From Mauremys mutica (lineage: Eukaryota > Chordata > Testudines > Geoemydidae), in the NCBI RefSeq assembly GCF_020497125.1, contig NC_059087.1, positions 13,549,925 through 13,613,924 of the forward strand: a stretch of DNA of 64,000 nt, in the 5' to 3' direction. Numbering within the stretch: the first letter of the stretch is position 1; each line of letters starts with the position of its first letter. Under the pieces are notes generated by a model that saw nothing but the letters and a program-made list of their open reading frames with translations, did no database searches and was not told where the DNA came from. The translations under genes and the position numbers were made by a program. This document shows, piece after piece, positions 34,631 through 46,312 of the stretch.

Positions 34631-35639
34631 CTTATGGCTAATTGCAAAAGTGTCTTTCAGCTGGATGGGATGGCAGTGACCCCTGAATTATTGCAGGGGC
34701 TTGTTTTAGTTGTTTTCAAGGCAGCAAAACACCCATGAGCTGGGAATTTGATTGGCTAGAGTTTTCCTCCTTTGTGCCATTCTCTGTGATAAATGGCCAT
34801 CCTTCATCCATGCACTGATGAGCATCTGGGACTAGTCACTGAACCCAGCAACCAGCCCTGGCTCTAATCAATAGGATCCTATCAATCCTCCAGCTCTAAT
34901 GAAAACAAACACAAAGCACTCACATGTACACCACCGAAACCCTGCCAGCAAGAAAGGGGAGTTTCATATTCTCTTTCCATTCAGGCAATAAATGAGGAGC
35001 TTAAACAAAGTCTGTTGGTTTTCATTTCACAGTCCCTCTAAGGCAGATAGCCTAGAATTAAGTTAGATTTTAATTGGGGGGAAACAGGATTGTTGGAAAA
35101 CACTGATCAAAGACGTCAACATTCATTTAGTTTTAAACTATCATAAAACAACGTCGGAGCTTCTCGGGTTTAAATCGTAGCAGGGCTTCTGTGCTGTGCT
35201 TAATGTGTAGCTGCAGCCTCCAGCTCACTGCTGTGATTTGCGTCAGGCTAACACGTGGAATACAAATTGTCAGCTTGGAAGAAAATATTTCTGCTATAAG
35301 GAAACAAAGAGACTACTACTCTGGGTTTCAACTGACCGCGCCCTTCGAAAATACCGCCTCAGCGCTTAAATGGGACGGTGCCAAGTTCCATGGACTTTGG
35401 GCAGCTACCTCTCTGAGAGTCCTTTGAAAATTTCGGCTTCAGTGCTTGGCATGAATGAATTACACTTCAAATCACTATGTGACGGTAGCAGTTCTCCTCA
35501 CTTTACATCCCAGTAAATGGCAGCACAGCGGGGTGGAAGGTCAGATTGTGAATGCCTTACTCACATTGGTGAGAAGTTACATGCATGAGTATCCCCACTG
35601 AAATCAAGGGGGGGTGACTCCTGAGACTCACAGGGCTCA

Positions 35640-35750
35640 AAATCTAGCCCTAAATGATTTGCCCCAGGACAGCCAGTGAGTCAATGACAGGGCCAGGCAT
35701 AGAACCCAGGGATTTGACTGCCCCCATACCCTGGCCATGTCACATAAATC
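35640..35750 (-). repeat. MIR-like SINE, partial
   Basis: The + strand shows GATTTGCCCCAGGACAGCCA and GGCCAGGCATAGAACCCAGG, the antisense MIR core and adjoining part. It is degraded. Confidence 0.6.
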
Positions 35751-37669
35751 ACTTGAACTTGTTTTTAATATAGCAGGACACGTACAACAGCAGCCTGGGC
35801 AGTGATTCCGATTTTCATGGCATTCCCTAGTAACGATAGCCTGTTAGATCTGGCAACATTCAGGAGCACATGGACAGAGCTTGTTGTAGTTCCTGCACAG
35901 CTGAGATTTTCACACCATTTACGTAAGAGAGCAGCTCTGTGATGTAAGTTAGGCAGCTGTCTGGTATTCTGCTGTCTCATCAATTAAAGCCGATTCTGGG
36001 CAATTAGATAGCGCAGTCATTAATAGGGCACCTAACAGTATGTATTGTTTCCCTATAGCCATAGCTAAAGCAGCCCACCGTCCTGGAGGCACAGATTCTG
36101 CTCTGTCACGCCACTGTCACTGAGAGTGGGCTCTGGCCCAGGTATTTCATACGTGAGGAGGGACTTGCTTTTCCTTGAAAGAAAAAAAAAAATGCTCACA
36201 AGTAAATACCAGTAATGGCGAGTCATCTCATCCCCTCAGTGATGAGAGGTGATGACTGGGCCTTGGAGCATCCAGTTGGGGAACAGGGAACCATTTCCCC
36301 TTCCTGACGAGAGAGCCCCTTCAGAGGATGAAAGGTCTGGGAGTGAGGCCAGGTGGTCAGCAGAAAAGGAGCTGCTGAATCCCCATAACACTCCTGGCCT
36401 TCTGTCAGCATTAACTTGTTATCTTTTCCCCTGCACGGTTAGCTCTGGGGAGGAAATGGCTCGCTGGGAACTCCTGGCAACATGGCTACTGCAAAAGCCA
36501 GGATGATGGGGTGCTAGACAGAGAGGAACTAGGGGAGCAAGGAGTCAGGACAACAGCAGCTCTACCAGGAATCCATGGGTTGAAGACCTGTAAACTCTGC
36601 CCAGTTCCATAGGGATAGTAGGGAGCAAACCCTCTCTCCAATGGAAGAATCCAAAGCAGGGCCGGGCAGGAATGGGATTTGCCATTTTGTGGGAATTTCT
36701 GTGATATACAATAATAATAAGATATCCTGAAACAGAATAAAGCCAGGCAATTTAGGAATTTCCTGCAAAATGAAGTGTTGGGGTGGAAATATAATTGAAA
36801 CATTTCAGGCTGATTTTCACCTTTCCTTTTTATTTTTTAAAAAGTTTTTATATTACAAAAAAATTCTTTTCAAATAGTCACTTTTTCCAAAAAGAAATTT
36901 TATCCGAATGGACATTTTTGAAACACCTAGATTTCAACAAAAACAACATAGTAAAAAAAACACCTGTTTTGGTGAAAAATTCCTGACCAGCTCTAATCCT
37001 TAAGAAATGCTGGAAATTTGGACTTGGGAAGTTTCGAGGCAACAATAACTTGCACAGGAGAACAGTAGGACCTGGTGTTGCTTCATGAGAAGAACCAGAT
37101 GGCTATGGGAATTGTTGGTGGCTTTGTCCACTCTCAGTCACTATTCATGCTCAGCCTAGGTCAGTAGTGACTGAAAGGAGTTACTGGCTGGTGGCCATTT
37201 GGAAGAGCTCAGTCCAGTTCTGAGTGGACAGGTGTTCACTTCAGAGCTGCAGATTGGCTGTTGTGGCTGAGATGCCAACCAATGAATACACACGAAGACT
37301 CATATAAGTTTAGCAATGATCCCTCCAGGGCAAGACATATTGGAGAGGGTAGGAAGCTTTCACAGTATGGAGAATGTGTCACAGACAAGCTAATGTCTTT
37401 CACAAGCCCAATCATTTCTTTACAAATAAATAAATAAATCTTAAGGTTAAAGCAAACCCATTATTGCACCGGTTAGATTTATTAAGTCTCTTTAAAAAGA
37501 GCCGGTCAGTAACAGCTCTTGCAATCAGCTTGAGGAGTAGTTAAAAACTTTCTGGAAAACCGTGTGTACAAAGCAAACCCATTACAATGAGCTGCCTGAT
37601 AAGCCGCATTATGCTTTAATTATGTTAGTGTCTAAACATCAAAGAGGCCTCGGTATCGTGGATAATAGT
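35751..37669. other. Intergenic, no gene
   Basis: No exon recognised. About 37,380-37,640 is A/T-rich unrepetitive sequence that reads like a candidate conserved non-coding element, but this cannot be tested here. Confidence 0.45.
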
Positions 37670-37820
37670 AATCTCTAGCTTGCTTCTTGCTTGCATATAT
37701 AAACCTGCCCCTGGAAATTTCCACCACTTGCATCCGAAGAAGTGGGTATTCACCCACGAAAGCTCATGCTGCAAAACGTCTGTTAGTCTATAAGGTGCCA
37801 CAGGACTCTTTGCTGCTTAA
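37670..37820 (-). repeat. Dispersed repeat of the 'GTAGCCGTGTTAGT' family
   Basis: On the + strand: CCTGGAAATTTCCACCACTT, GTATTCACCCACGAAAGCTC, GTCTGTTAGTCTATAAGGTG, CCACAGGACTCTTTGCTGC. It matches the antisense half of the composite at 61331-61625. Confidence 0.85.
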
Positions 37821-38549
37821 CCAGGTGTGTTATAAGTATGCAAAATAATCCCAGCCCTTGACTTTGTACAGATTCAAAATAAGTATTACGTTGGCTTTAA
37901 TTGTTGCACGTTGTGGACTTTTGAGTGTGTCTACATTAGCTTTATTCACCTAAAATTCTCTCTCATTGCTCCACCAGTGGGAGCTCTAGTGTACAACTGG
38001 CATTTTAACCATCATGTTGTCTCTTATCTAAATTTGCTACCACCAATGGGGGTGGGAAATTTAAGGAAAAGAAGTTTAGTGCAGGCAAAGCCTGAGGCCA
38101 AAAGAACTGTCAGGGACCTGCTGGAGAAATGTAAGGGGTTGGAAGACCAACCACCGAATATTGCACAGAACCTTATGAGTCTTGGCAAGAATTCTAAATA
38201 ATTACTAACCACTACAGTGCGTAGTAATAGACTTGCCTGTAAATAGATGATGTCATGCTGGTTACTCACGAGAGGCTGATATGTTTCCGGTGTGATGTAG
38301 AAAGCATGGGTGCATTTTGTGTCATGGAGGCATATGTACCTGGGATGACTAAATTATATTGTGCTACATAACGTATTGAAATTCCTTTCCCATAAAGTAA
38401 ATGCAGTTAGGGCCTGATCCAAACCCCTTTGAAGCCAATGGGCCCTAAGTCACAGAAAATGTGTAAAATGTAAAATCTAGCAGACAACTCTCCCATATAC
38501 GCTATGCTGTGTATGGAAATAATGACTTAACTGTACTCTGATTCACATA

Positions 38550-38765
38550 AACATTAGCCAGGATGGTCAGGGATGTAACCTCCTGCTTGGGGCAACCCGA
38601 AACCTCTGACTGCCAGAAGCCAGGAGGGAAAGACGGGGATAGATCGCTCAAAATCTGCTCTGTTCTGTTTGCTCCCACTGAAGCTCTGGCGTTGGCCACT
38701 GTAACAGCCAGGATACAGGGCGAGATGGACCATTGGTCTGACCCAAAATGGCAGTTCCTATGTAC
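38550..38765 (+). mobile_element. CR1 LINE 3' end
   Basis: It contains CCTCTGACTGCCAGAAGCCA, GAGATGGACCATTGGTCTG and ACCCAAAATGGCAGTTCCTA, the usual CR1 3' UTR. Truncated at the 5' end. Confidence 0.85.
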
Positions 38766-39025
38766 ACTTCCATTATTATAAATCAGTGCAGTTTGTTCAA
38801 GTCTCTGTGTGCACATTCTTCCTAACTAGTTAGTATTAAACCCCTTCTACAGGCCCAATCACACTGTTACATTTGATTGCCACTTCTGGGGGTGTGCTGT
38901 AGCTATCATTTTTAGTAACATCTGTCTTTAAATTATTATTTTATTATTTGCATTTTGATTGTTTCATGTCAATTATAAATATATTTCCTATGTCTGGGTT
39001 TATTTAGAGCCAGGAAGGAAAAATA

Positions 39026-39350
39026 TACCTGTACTGGGTACACTACATTAAGTTATATAACGTACAGATATTCTATTCCTATGAAATATACATGGAGTAA
39101 TTCTCTGTGAGGACTGAATTAATTAAATAAAAAGTAAATATGTTAAATGTGCAAAGATATAATCATCCTCTCTCTTATTCATATATAATTATATGGATAA
39201 GAGCTATGTGCATGAGAGACTAAGAAAAAATGAGCATGTGTTTTGAATAGACATTTGTCCTACTCATGTATAATGACATACTCCATGTAAGTTTCATAGG
39301 AATAAAATTTCTGTCCAGTATGTAACAACATATGTTAACCAGCACAGGTA
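39026..39350. mobile_element. Fold-back MITE
   Basis: Ends read TACCTGTACTGGGT on the left and AACCAGCACAGGTA on the right. Inner arms also pair: ATTCCTATGAAATATACATG (left) against CATGTAAGTTTCATAGGAAT (right). The centre is A/T-rich (CATATATAATTATATG). It is about 325 bp, and the two arms pair over most of its length. Confidence 0.75.
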
Positions 39351-39773
39351 GATTTTTCCATCATGGCATTATCAAATCTGTCCTTGAAATATAACGTATG
39401 AAATATACATGTAATCACTGTGACATAATCAATTTAAAGTCAGATGTGATACTAAGCACAATAGCGGTCATCAAACATATCCTCTTCTGGTGTAAACTGA
39501 TGTAGTTACGTCCATTTAGGTGTGGATCTGGCCTAATATTCAGACTAGGCCCAGAATTCCTCACACACTTTCCCAACCCGATTCCTGGTTTCCTGCACTT
39601 TCCACTTGCATCCATCTGTTGTGGAGAAAAAGCAAGCAGGGATTGCACAGCAGGGCACCTGAACTCTCTGGCCCTCTAGCACCCTTGCGAAGTAGCAAAT
39701 ACCAGCACACATGAATGCTGCTAGGCACTTCATGTCTAGAGACCAGGGAGGCGTGTGTGTGTGTGTGTGTGGG

Positions 39774-40375
39774 CAGTGCCGTAACAAGGGCGAGGCGAGC
39801 GAGGCACTTGCCTCGGGCGCACAAAGCTGAGGGGCACAGAAAATGACAAATTAAGTTTTTTAATTCTTATTTTATGAAAAATTATAATCCTATAATATGC
39901 ACATTGCGTCATGACAAATGTACAATGTAAATGGAAAATAACTAGAATACACCCTACAGTAATGATAAAGCATTGGCTCTCAAACTGGGGGGCACAACCT
40001 GGTTATGGGGGGGTAGCGAGCCCCGACCCCGGCGCGCAGCTGCAAGTTGTGAGCCCCGACCCCTGTGTGGAGCTGCGGGGCTAAGAGCCCCGACCGCTGC
40101 GCCGGGCTGTGAGCTCCGACCCCAACAGGGATGCGTGGCTGCGAGCCCCGACTCCCCCCCCCCAGTTCACGATGCACTATGATGCACACCTTATATGTAT
40201 TAGTTGATTTTGTACGCGGCTCTTATGATTGTTCTATTATCATTATTATTCTTGCTATTTATGTATTTTTCTCTTTTTTTTTTTAACAAAGTAACTACTA
40301 TGAAATTATATGGAGCGGGGAGGGTGCACTTTTATGTTCTTGCCTCGGGCGCAGAAATAGCTAGTTACGGCTCTG
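39774..40375. mobile_element. hAT-type non-autonomous element with minisatellite cargo
   Basis: Termini CAGTGCCGTAAC and GTTACGGCTCTG are inverted repeats of hAT form. The exact octamer TGTGTGGG flanks both sides (39766-39773 and 40376-40383). Subterminal GCCTCGGGCGCA occurs at both ends in the same orientation. The interior carries about five GC-rich units of roughly 30 bp, each built on GAGCCCCGACCCC (40015-40165). It is 602 bp with no transposase. Confidence 0.93.
40015..40165. repeat. GC-rich minisatellite inside the hAT element
   Basis: About five degenerate units of 30-33 bp, each containing GAGC(C/T)CCGAC(C/T) and GCTG. It is very GC-rich compared with the surrounding A/T-rich element sequence. 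Confidence 0.8.
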
Positions 40376-40509
40376 TGTGTGGGGAGGGGCTGGGGGGCTG
40401 GCCAGGGGGAGCACAGCTCAGGAGTGAGAGGGACCAAAAGAGTAGGACAGAAGGATAAACTCTCCTCAGGGATGTTCCAATGTCACTGAGATTGCTGCAT
40501 ATCTCCTAT

Positions 40510-40696
40510 AAGGGCTTGGCTGCACTGGCAGTTTACAGGGCTGCAACTTCCTCACTCGGGGCTGTGAAAAACACCCCCCTGTGCGCAGCAAGTCAGACAG
40601 CTACGCCCCTCGTGGAGGGAGGTTTTCAGAGCTCTCTGCCGTGACTACACCAGCCACGTTAAAGCACTTTGACATTGCCAGTGTAGACTAGTCCTA
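40510..40696. mobile_element. hAT-like MITE
   Basis: The left end AGGGCTTGGCTGCACTGGCA and right end GCCAGTGTAGACTAGTCCTA are near inverse copies. It is 187 bp, GC-rich inside, and non-coding. Confidence 0.75.
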
Positions 40697-40789
40697 AGAC
40701 CCCATCCTTCCTGAGGAGAAGATCACTGTTGTAATAATTAGGGCCTATGAATTTACCCTAAATGTGAGCTCCATGGCGGGAAAGGGAAT

Positions 40790-40945
40790 ACAAGTTTGCA
40801 GACTGGACAACGGGATGGATCACTCAATAATTGCCCTGTTCTGTCCATTCCCTCTGAAGCATCTGGCACTGGCCACTGTTGGAAGACAGGATACTGGGCC
40901 AGATGGACCTGGGTCTGATGTAGCGTGGCCATTTGTATGTTAATG
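40790..40945 (+). mobile_element. CR1 LINE 3' end
   Basis: It contains ACAGGATACTGGGCCAGATG and GGTCTGATGTAGCGTGGCCA, the CR1 3' UTR. Strongly truncated. Confidence 0.8.
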
Positions 40946-42264
40946 GGGAAACGTGCAAAAGGAAGACAAAAAGACTAAATTAGTCCAAACCAAAAGGCCT
41001 TCTGATATAACCCAAGGACTGTATAAAATCATGTCTCATAAACAAGAGAAACCACGAGACCAGCAATCTATGACCCAAAATCAGTGTGTCAGAAATTAAG
41101 CCCAACTGGACAAACTAATAAGAGAATGGGCTATTCTGCTACTTCCTTTTGGGGTCCTTAAAAAAAGAAACTTGGGGAGCACTATTGGGTGACGAAGGAG
41201 GCTATGTTGCTGGCTGACTAAAAGAAGGGAAAGGAGCAAGATTTATGATCATAGCTGCCCCCTGCCATCTTTTGAGATACCGGGATCCACCCTCACGTCA
41301 TTGGGCCTCTGTTGTCCTGATCTGAAAAATGTCTTGCCAAGAGAGGGACCCAGGAGTTTGTCACTTCCACTGGCTTCAGCTGAATCCCAACTACCAAACC
41401 ATCACCTGGGATGGGAGACTTTGTCACCCCACCCTCTTCGTGTGTCCTTTTCCTTCCCATCTCTTTCCTATCCCTCTCCTTTTTCCTTCTGTCTAGTAGA
41501 AGTCTGGCTTAGCTGGCCAAGACTGCATCTTTTGCAACACTGCTGTGAGCCAGAAAGCCAGCTAAATGCAATGCCCTAAACAACCCGATGCTGGAACAAG
41601 TGTGGCAAATCTCGGAGTGGCTGATAAGATGCTGTGCTGTGCCTGTTTTTCCCAGCAGTCAGGTTGCAAGTGAAGGACGCACCAAAAAAACAGACGCTAG
41701 GGCTGCATGGTCTGTCTTTGCTGTTCTTTTCTCTCCCTGTTTGTGAGCGTTTGTCTTGTTCTGTCTTCTAGGCAACAGGATTGGACGTTAACAACAGCAG
41801 CTCCAGCCCAGCTCAGCTAACTTCTCTTTTCCCCAAAAGGATGGTTATGACCATCTTTAGTAAGAGAATGGGGGGGGAGGTTTCTTTCTAAAAACTCTCC
41901 CCAGCTAATGGGGGCAAGGATGTTGGTAAAATAAAATCATTGCTTTATACTTTACATTTCAAATGCTTTAACCTCCCCTACCCCCGCCACTTTTCTGTAT
42001 CTTTAATAAAAGATTAAAAGGATGTTTAATGGTGCGTTTCCCGTGGTACTAAGCAAGCTGAGGTCTGTTTACTAAACCCCAAACCTTGTTTAAACTGTGG
42101 AACATTGGAGAGTGACCTTTAACCCTTTGGGCCCATCTATTCCTTCGAACAGACCTTGCAGAGTTTTCCTGGCTCTCTAGCTCCAGGGGTTTTTCACAGC
42201 ATGCTAGGACACCCCTACCCCTTGCCCTTTCCACCCCCTTTTCGTTAAATGAAGGAGCAAGTCC
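40946..42264. other. Intergenic, no gene
   Basis: Nothing coding is recognised. The segment is pyrimidine-rich near 41,440-41,500. Confidence 0.5.
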
Positions 42265-42490
42265 ATCAGTTAAAGCTGAGGAATGGGAAGCAGGACTCCT
42301 GGATTCTATTCCTAGCTCTTTCTTTGACTTACTGTGTGATCTTAGGCAAATGAGCTAACCCAGACCTGCAGAAGCGCTCTGTATAAGCGTGAAAGCTCGT
42401 CTCTCACCCCAGCAGAAGTTGGTCCACCCACCTTGTGTCTCTAACCTGTGTGTCTCAATTTACCTACCAGCAAAATGGGGACAATAATGG
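42265..42490 (+). repeat. MIR-like SINE interrupted by a second repeat
   Basis: The MIR left part (GACTTACTGTGTGATCTTAG, GCAAATGAGC) stops at about 42360. The MIR right part resumes about 42446 with TGTGTGTCTCAATTTACC and AAAATGGGGACAATAATGG. The intervening segment is another repeat (42361-42445). Confidence 0.8.
42361..42445 (+). repeat. Dispersed repeat nested in the MIR
   Basis: It reads CAGACCTGCAGAAGCGCTCT, GCGTGAAAGCTCGTCTCTCA, AGAAGTTGGTCCACCCACC. It matches, on the opposite strand, the copy at 47130-47218 (CCAACTTCTGGCAGTGAGAG, AGAGCTCTTCCTCAGGCC). Confidence 0.8.
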
Positions 42491-42514
42491 CTGTCGTCCT
42501 GATTCATTTTAATT

Positions 42515-42715
42515 TCAGAGATGCTGTAACGTCTCCATTACTTGGAGTGTTTAAATCAAGACTAGATGTCTTTCTAAAAGACAAGCTCTAATTTAACCAT
42601 GAGTTATTGGGCTCATTTAGGTACTACTGGATGAAATTCTCTCTGGCTTGTGCTATGCAGGAGATCAGACTATATGATCCGATTAGTCCTTTCTGGTCTT
42701 AAAATCTAATGGGTG
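42515..42715 (+). mobile_element. CR1-like LINE 3' end
   Basis: It contains GTGTTTAAATCAAGACTAGA, AGGAGATCAGACTATATGAT and CTTTCTGGTCTTAAAATCTA, the 3' end of a second CR1 subfamily common in sauropsids. Confidence 0.8.
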
Positions 42716-43349
42716 ACTGTAAAGTCCTTGGAGTTCATTGGATGAAAGATGCTCTATTATTTTTTAAACAGATTAAGCTTATTAATAAGAATATTTTTCT
42801 AACATAAACCATGAGAGCTGCAGGAAGTTATACCAGAGAATCCCATTCTGATGAACTACAGATGAATGTTATCGTTTAAAACCAAAAAGACCTTGTGAAA
42901 TAAGTTATTTTCGCTTTTACCCACCAATCTGTTACAGTTTTAACCATATCCTCCCCAAACAGCCATCACCCCCAGCTTCCTGGAATGGAAACTCCCTAAT
43001 AGTTTGCCATCAGTTTGTGAACCGAGCCTTTGTGATCACTTAACCAGAAATGTCTGCGATATTTTACATGGGAGATCTCTCGTGCATCCGGTGTTTGCAC
43101 GTGGCCCATTGTCACGTTACGTACAAGAGCACTCAAGCAAGGAGCTGGAGGGCCAGATTGGGGCTGGGTACTGCAAGAAAGAGAGCAAGGAGCCTCCTTA
43201 CCGCCCTGAAGTTCCTTCATGGTGTTGGGGTGGGGGGAATTTGCTACAACTGGACTTCTTGTGCTCAACTGATGTCAAGGGCTGTTCAGGACTGTCTGCT
43301 AGGTGCTTGTCTGGCCGCCATTACCATTGTATCTGAATGTCTCACAATC

Positions 43350-43440
43350 TTTATTGTATTTATCCTCACCACACCCCTGAGGTAGGGCAGTGCTATTCTC
43401 TCCATTTTAGAGATGGGCAACAGAAGCACAGAGAGACTAA
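43350..43440 (-). repeat. MIR-like SINE, partial
   Basis: On the + strand: CACACCCCTGAGGTAGGGCA, CATTTTAGAGATGGGCAACA, CACAGAGAGACTAAG. It is the antisense 3' half of MIR. It abuts a hAT-like end (GGGCTTGTCTACATGGG) at 43441 and a short TTCTA microsatellite at about 43485-43505. Confidence 0.7.
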
Positions 43441-44217
43441 GGGCTTGTCTACATGGGGAAATTTACTGGCATAATTATACTGCTCTTCTATTCTATTCTA
43501 TTCTACATAGGTTTTTATACCACACTCATCACCGTAGTATCCGATTGCCTTCCAGTAGTGCATTAAACAATGCTATTATATCCCTGCTATCGCTATCCCA
43601 GTATAACTCTGCATGGACACTTGTATTCCACAGGAAGTGTGTCCATATGAAGTTACACGAAAATTTGTAAATGATTTTTGGATCCTCCGGCATGAAAAGT
43701 AGTACTACATTAAAAAAAAAAAAGCTGCTGCTATTGATAGAATTGAGAGTCTTTGCTTTCATTTCATTTTTCTACTTTTGGTTATGTAGATATATATTGC
43801 AATTAAGCTTTGAAATAGGGGGAAAAAAACTCCACTATTAATCACATCACCTCAGCATAAGGCTACGTAGTAAGTTGATAAACTAATCATCCAATGGGTT
43901 TATTTTCTGGCCTTTGTTAGCTTAATTCATGAGTGTCAGACCATTTGGCTAACATTTAAATGTGACTCATGGAAAGCATCCACAGGCCGTGCCGTTCTGA
44001 ATGATCTTCCAAACCAGTTCTGCCAGTCCTGCAGTCTTCCAAATGTCTGGAAATACATTAACTTAATTGCATCAAACAACATTTTGCAGTGTCAATTAAA
44101 AACAAAGTCCTCTGTTGGGCAACAGGAGGGTTGACTTGGCCAGTCAGCAGGGCAAAAAGTGCAGTGTGTGCTCCCACTTGGGAGTGTCAGGACTGGCAGT
44201 AGCTCTCACAGCACTGC
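43441..44217. other. Intergenic, no gene
   Basis: A hAT-like terminus at 43441 and a TTCTA microsatellite; the rest, especially 43,820-44,100, is A/T-rich unrepetitive sequence with no exon. Confidence 0.45.
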
Positions 44218-44480
44218 GGGTATGTCTACACTTAAAACGCTACAGTGGCACAGCTGTGCTTCTGTAGTATTTGTAGATACCATCTGTGCAGACGGGAGGG
44301 ATTCTCACACTGGCAAAGGAAATCCACCTCCCCGGGAGGTGGTAGCTAGGCGGATGGAAGAATTCTTCCGTCAGCCTAGTGCTGTTTACACCAGGGGTTA
44401 GGTCAGTAGCTACATCTCTCAGTGGAGTGGATTTTTCACACCTCAGAGGGACGTAGCTATAGCGACGTATATGCCTTATG
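44218..44480. mobile_element. hAT-like MITE, right end eroded
   Basis: It begins GGGTATGTCTACACTTAAAA and the right side includes GGGACGTAGCTATAGCGACG, an approximate inverse of the left subterminal region. Interior AGGTGGTAGCTAGGCGGA is typical of this MITE type. The right end is not sharp. Confidence 0.6.
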
Positions 44481-45069
44481 TAGCCCAAGCCAGAGCAAAG
44501 AACTCTTTCCAAATACTGTATTCAATGGATATAGCCCCTCTTTTGGGTTGCAATCAGATAATTATTTTCTTAAATGTATTAGCGATTGGAAAGTGTTGGC
44601 CACATAAATCTCGGTTCATAGCTTGTTGCATTTGAAACGGAAGCTATTTGGATGTTATTTTTCCGATGCCTGCTTGGATGAATGTGACTCTTGTCTACCC
44701 TGCCCCGCAGTTTGGACTATAGAGATGTGAACAGCAGTGTGCCCCAACGTACTGTGCTGTAACTTCCCCATGTGGATGCTGTTTTAAGAGGATTACATAA
44801 ATACGATCTAGGAACCTTTTAGTTTGCACTTGCAGCATCCACAAGGGAGAGTTATGGCAGAGCACTTTGATGTATGCTGCTATTCAGACCCCATAGTCCA
44901 AACTGCAGGGCAGTGTACTCGAGCCCTTAAAATCAAGTTTATTTATGTTAGTGATATTTTGAGGTCCCAGTCAAGATCAGAGCCTCACAGCATGAGGCAC
45001 TGTCCATACACAAGTGAGTGACAGTCCCTGCCTTGAAGAACTTGCCATCTAAATAGACAGGACAGATGA

Positions 45070-45215
45070 TGGAGGAGTATTATTATCTCCATTTTACAGA
45101 TTAGGAATGGAGGCACAAAGAGATTAATTGACTTGCCCAAGGTCACACAGGAAGTCTGGAGCAGAGCAGAGCATTGACACCAGATCTCCTGAGTCCCAGG
45201 CCAGTGCTTTAGCCA
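45070..45215 (-). repeat. MIR-like SINE
   Basis: On the + strand: CTCCATTTTACAGATTAGGA, GACTTGCCCAAGGTCACACA, CAGATCTCCTGAGTCCCAGG. It is a well-kept antisense MIR. Confidence 0.85.
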
Positions 45216-45534
45216 GTTTTCACATCTGGGCACTGCCACAATAACAAATTCAAATATTCACCTTCCAGGAATATTATCCAACAGCCACATAAAATGTGCA
45301 GTTTCTGCCAGCAAACTCGTTAGCTAGAATATTCATGGGGAAGTGAACAAATATGGGGAATTCATTCAAAAATTCAAACTGAACCTCATGGGCATTTTTC
45401 TCTACTTGTTCCTTGCATGAGACTGGCGTGTGCATGTGACCCCCCAGCCTGTGGGGAACACAGTGTTTTAGCTGCCCCTAGTGGACTATCATGAAGTAGG
45501 TCTGCAATCTCAATATGTCAAGTACTGGAGTGGC

Positions 45535-45720
45535 CACTGCTCCCCTTAAGAATCTGTTCCACAGCCTAGTGGATCCAATAGTCAGTAGACTTTTTCTGAT
45601 ATTCAGTTTAAATATTCCCCTTCTTAATTATGGGCCCACCCACCCCCCTCGGTATGTCCTTGTTTAATGCTAGAAATTCTCTCCCTCCTGGCTATTTTAC
45701 ATTCTTCATAGCCATTTACC
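45535..45720 (-). repeat. Possible old CR1-type fragment
   Basis: CAGACTTTTTCTGATATTC-like text (AGTAGACTTTTTCTGATATT at about 45579) and the pyrimidine-rich context resemble the antisense C-terminal CR1 region, as in TTTTTCCTAATATCC of the 14,900 copy. Highly diverged. Confidence 0.4.
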
Positions 45721-46220
45721 TATGCAGAAACTAGGGATGGAAAAGATGTATTGGCTCACTGAATGCCCCAGAGGAACATGGTGAGGGATTGCCTTGTGAC
45801 ACTCAAAATACTGCAGTATTTTGCAGTAATCACCCAAAACACAGCAGTATTGCTATTGTAAACAACAGTGTCTGGGACAATGACTAAAGAATGCTGCTGC
45901 GCTTTCTTACATTTAAAAACACCCTTTAGGCAAAGTTGCAATGAATTGTTCACCTACTGCATTGTATACTCCTTATGCAGGGGTAGATTAATATTCAGTG
46001 AACCTGGCTAAAGATTCTGGCTTGCTGGCTGTGGACCCCCCCCCCTTCTCTGAGAACACTAGAAAGGGCGGTCAAATTTCTCAAGACCTATCCTTGTTTT
46101 GGCGCTTCTCTTGTGAACGTACTTGGCGTGCAAGGTTTTCCGTGACATTTCTATGAGGAATCTGGTCCTTCATAGTTGGAAAGATAATGGCTGCAAGCGG
46201 GGGTCCAAAATGAGATAACG

Positions 46221-46312
46221 GGGCCCTGATTTTCAGAAGCACTGAACACCTACAGAACCCACTGTTTTCAGTGAGAGCTGTGGGGGCTCAGTACTTCTTA
46301 AAATCAGGCCCT
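46221..46312. repeat. Palindromic MITE-like repeat
   Basis: The left half GGGCCCTGATTTTCAGAAGC and the right half ACTTCTTAAAATCAGGCCC are inverse copies around a short centre. It is about 92 bp. Confidence 0.75.

Noticed and set aside
39752..39770. GT dinucleotide run
   Set aside because: Ordinary microsatellite; its only relevance is that it served as the hAT target site.
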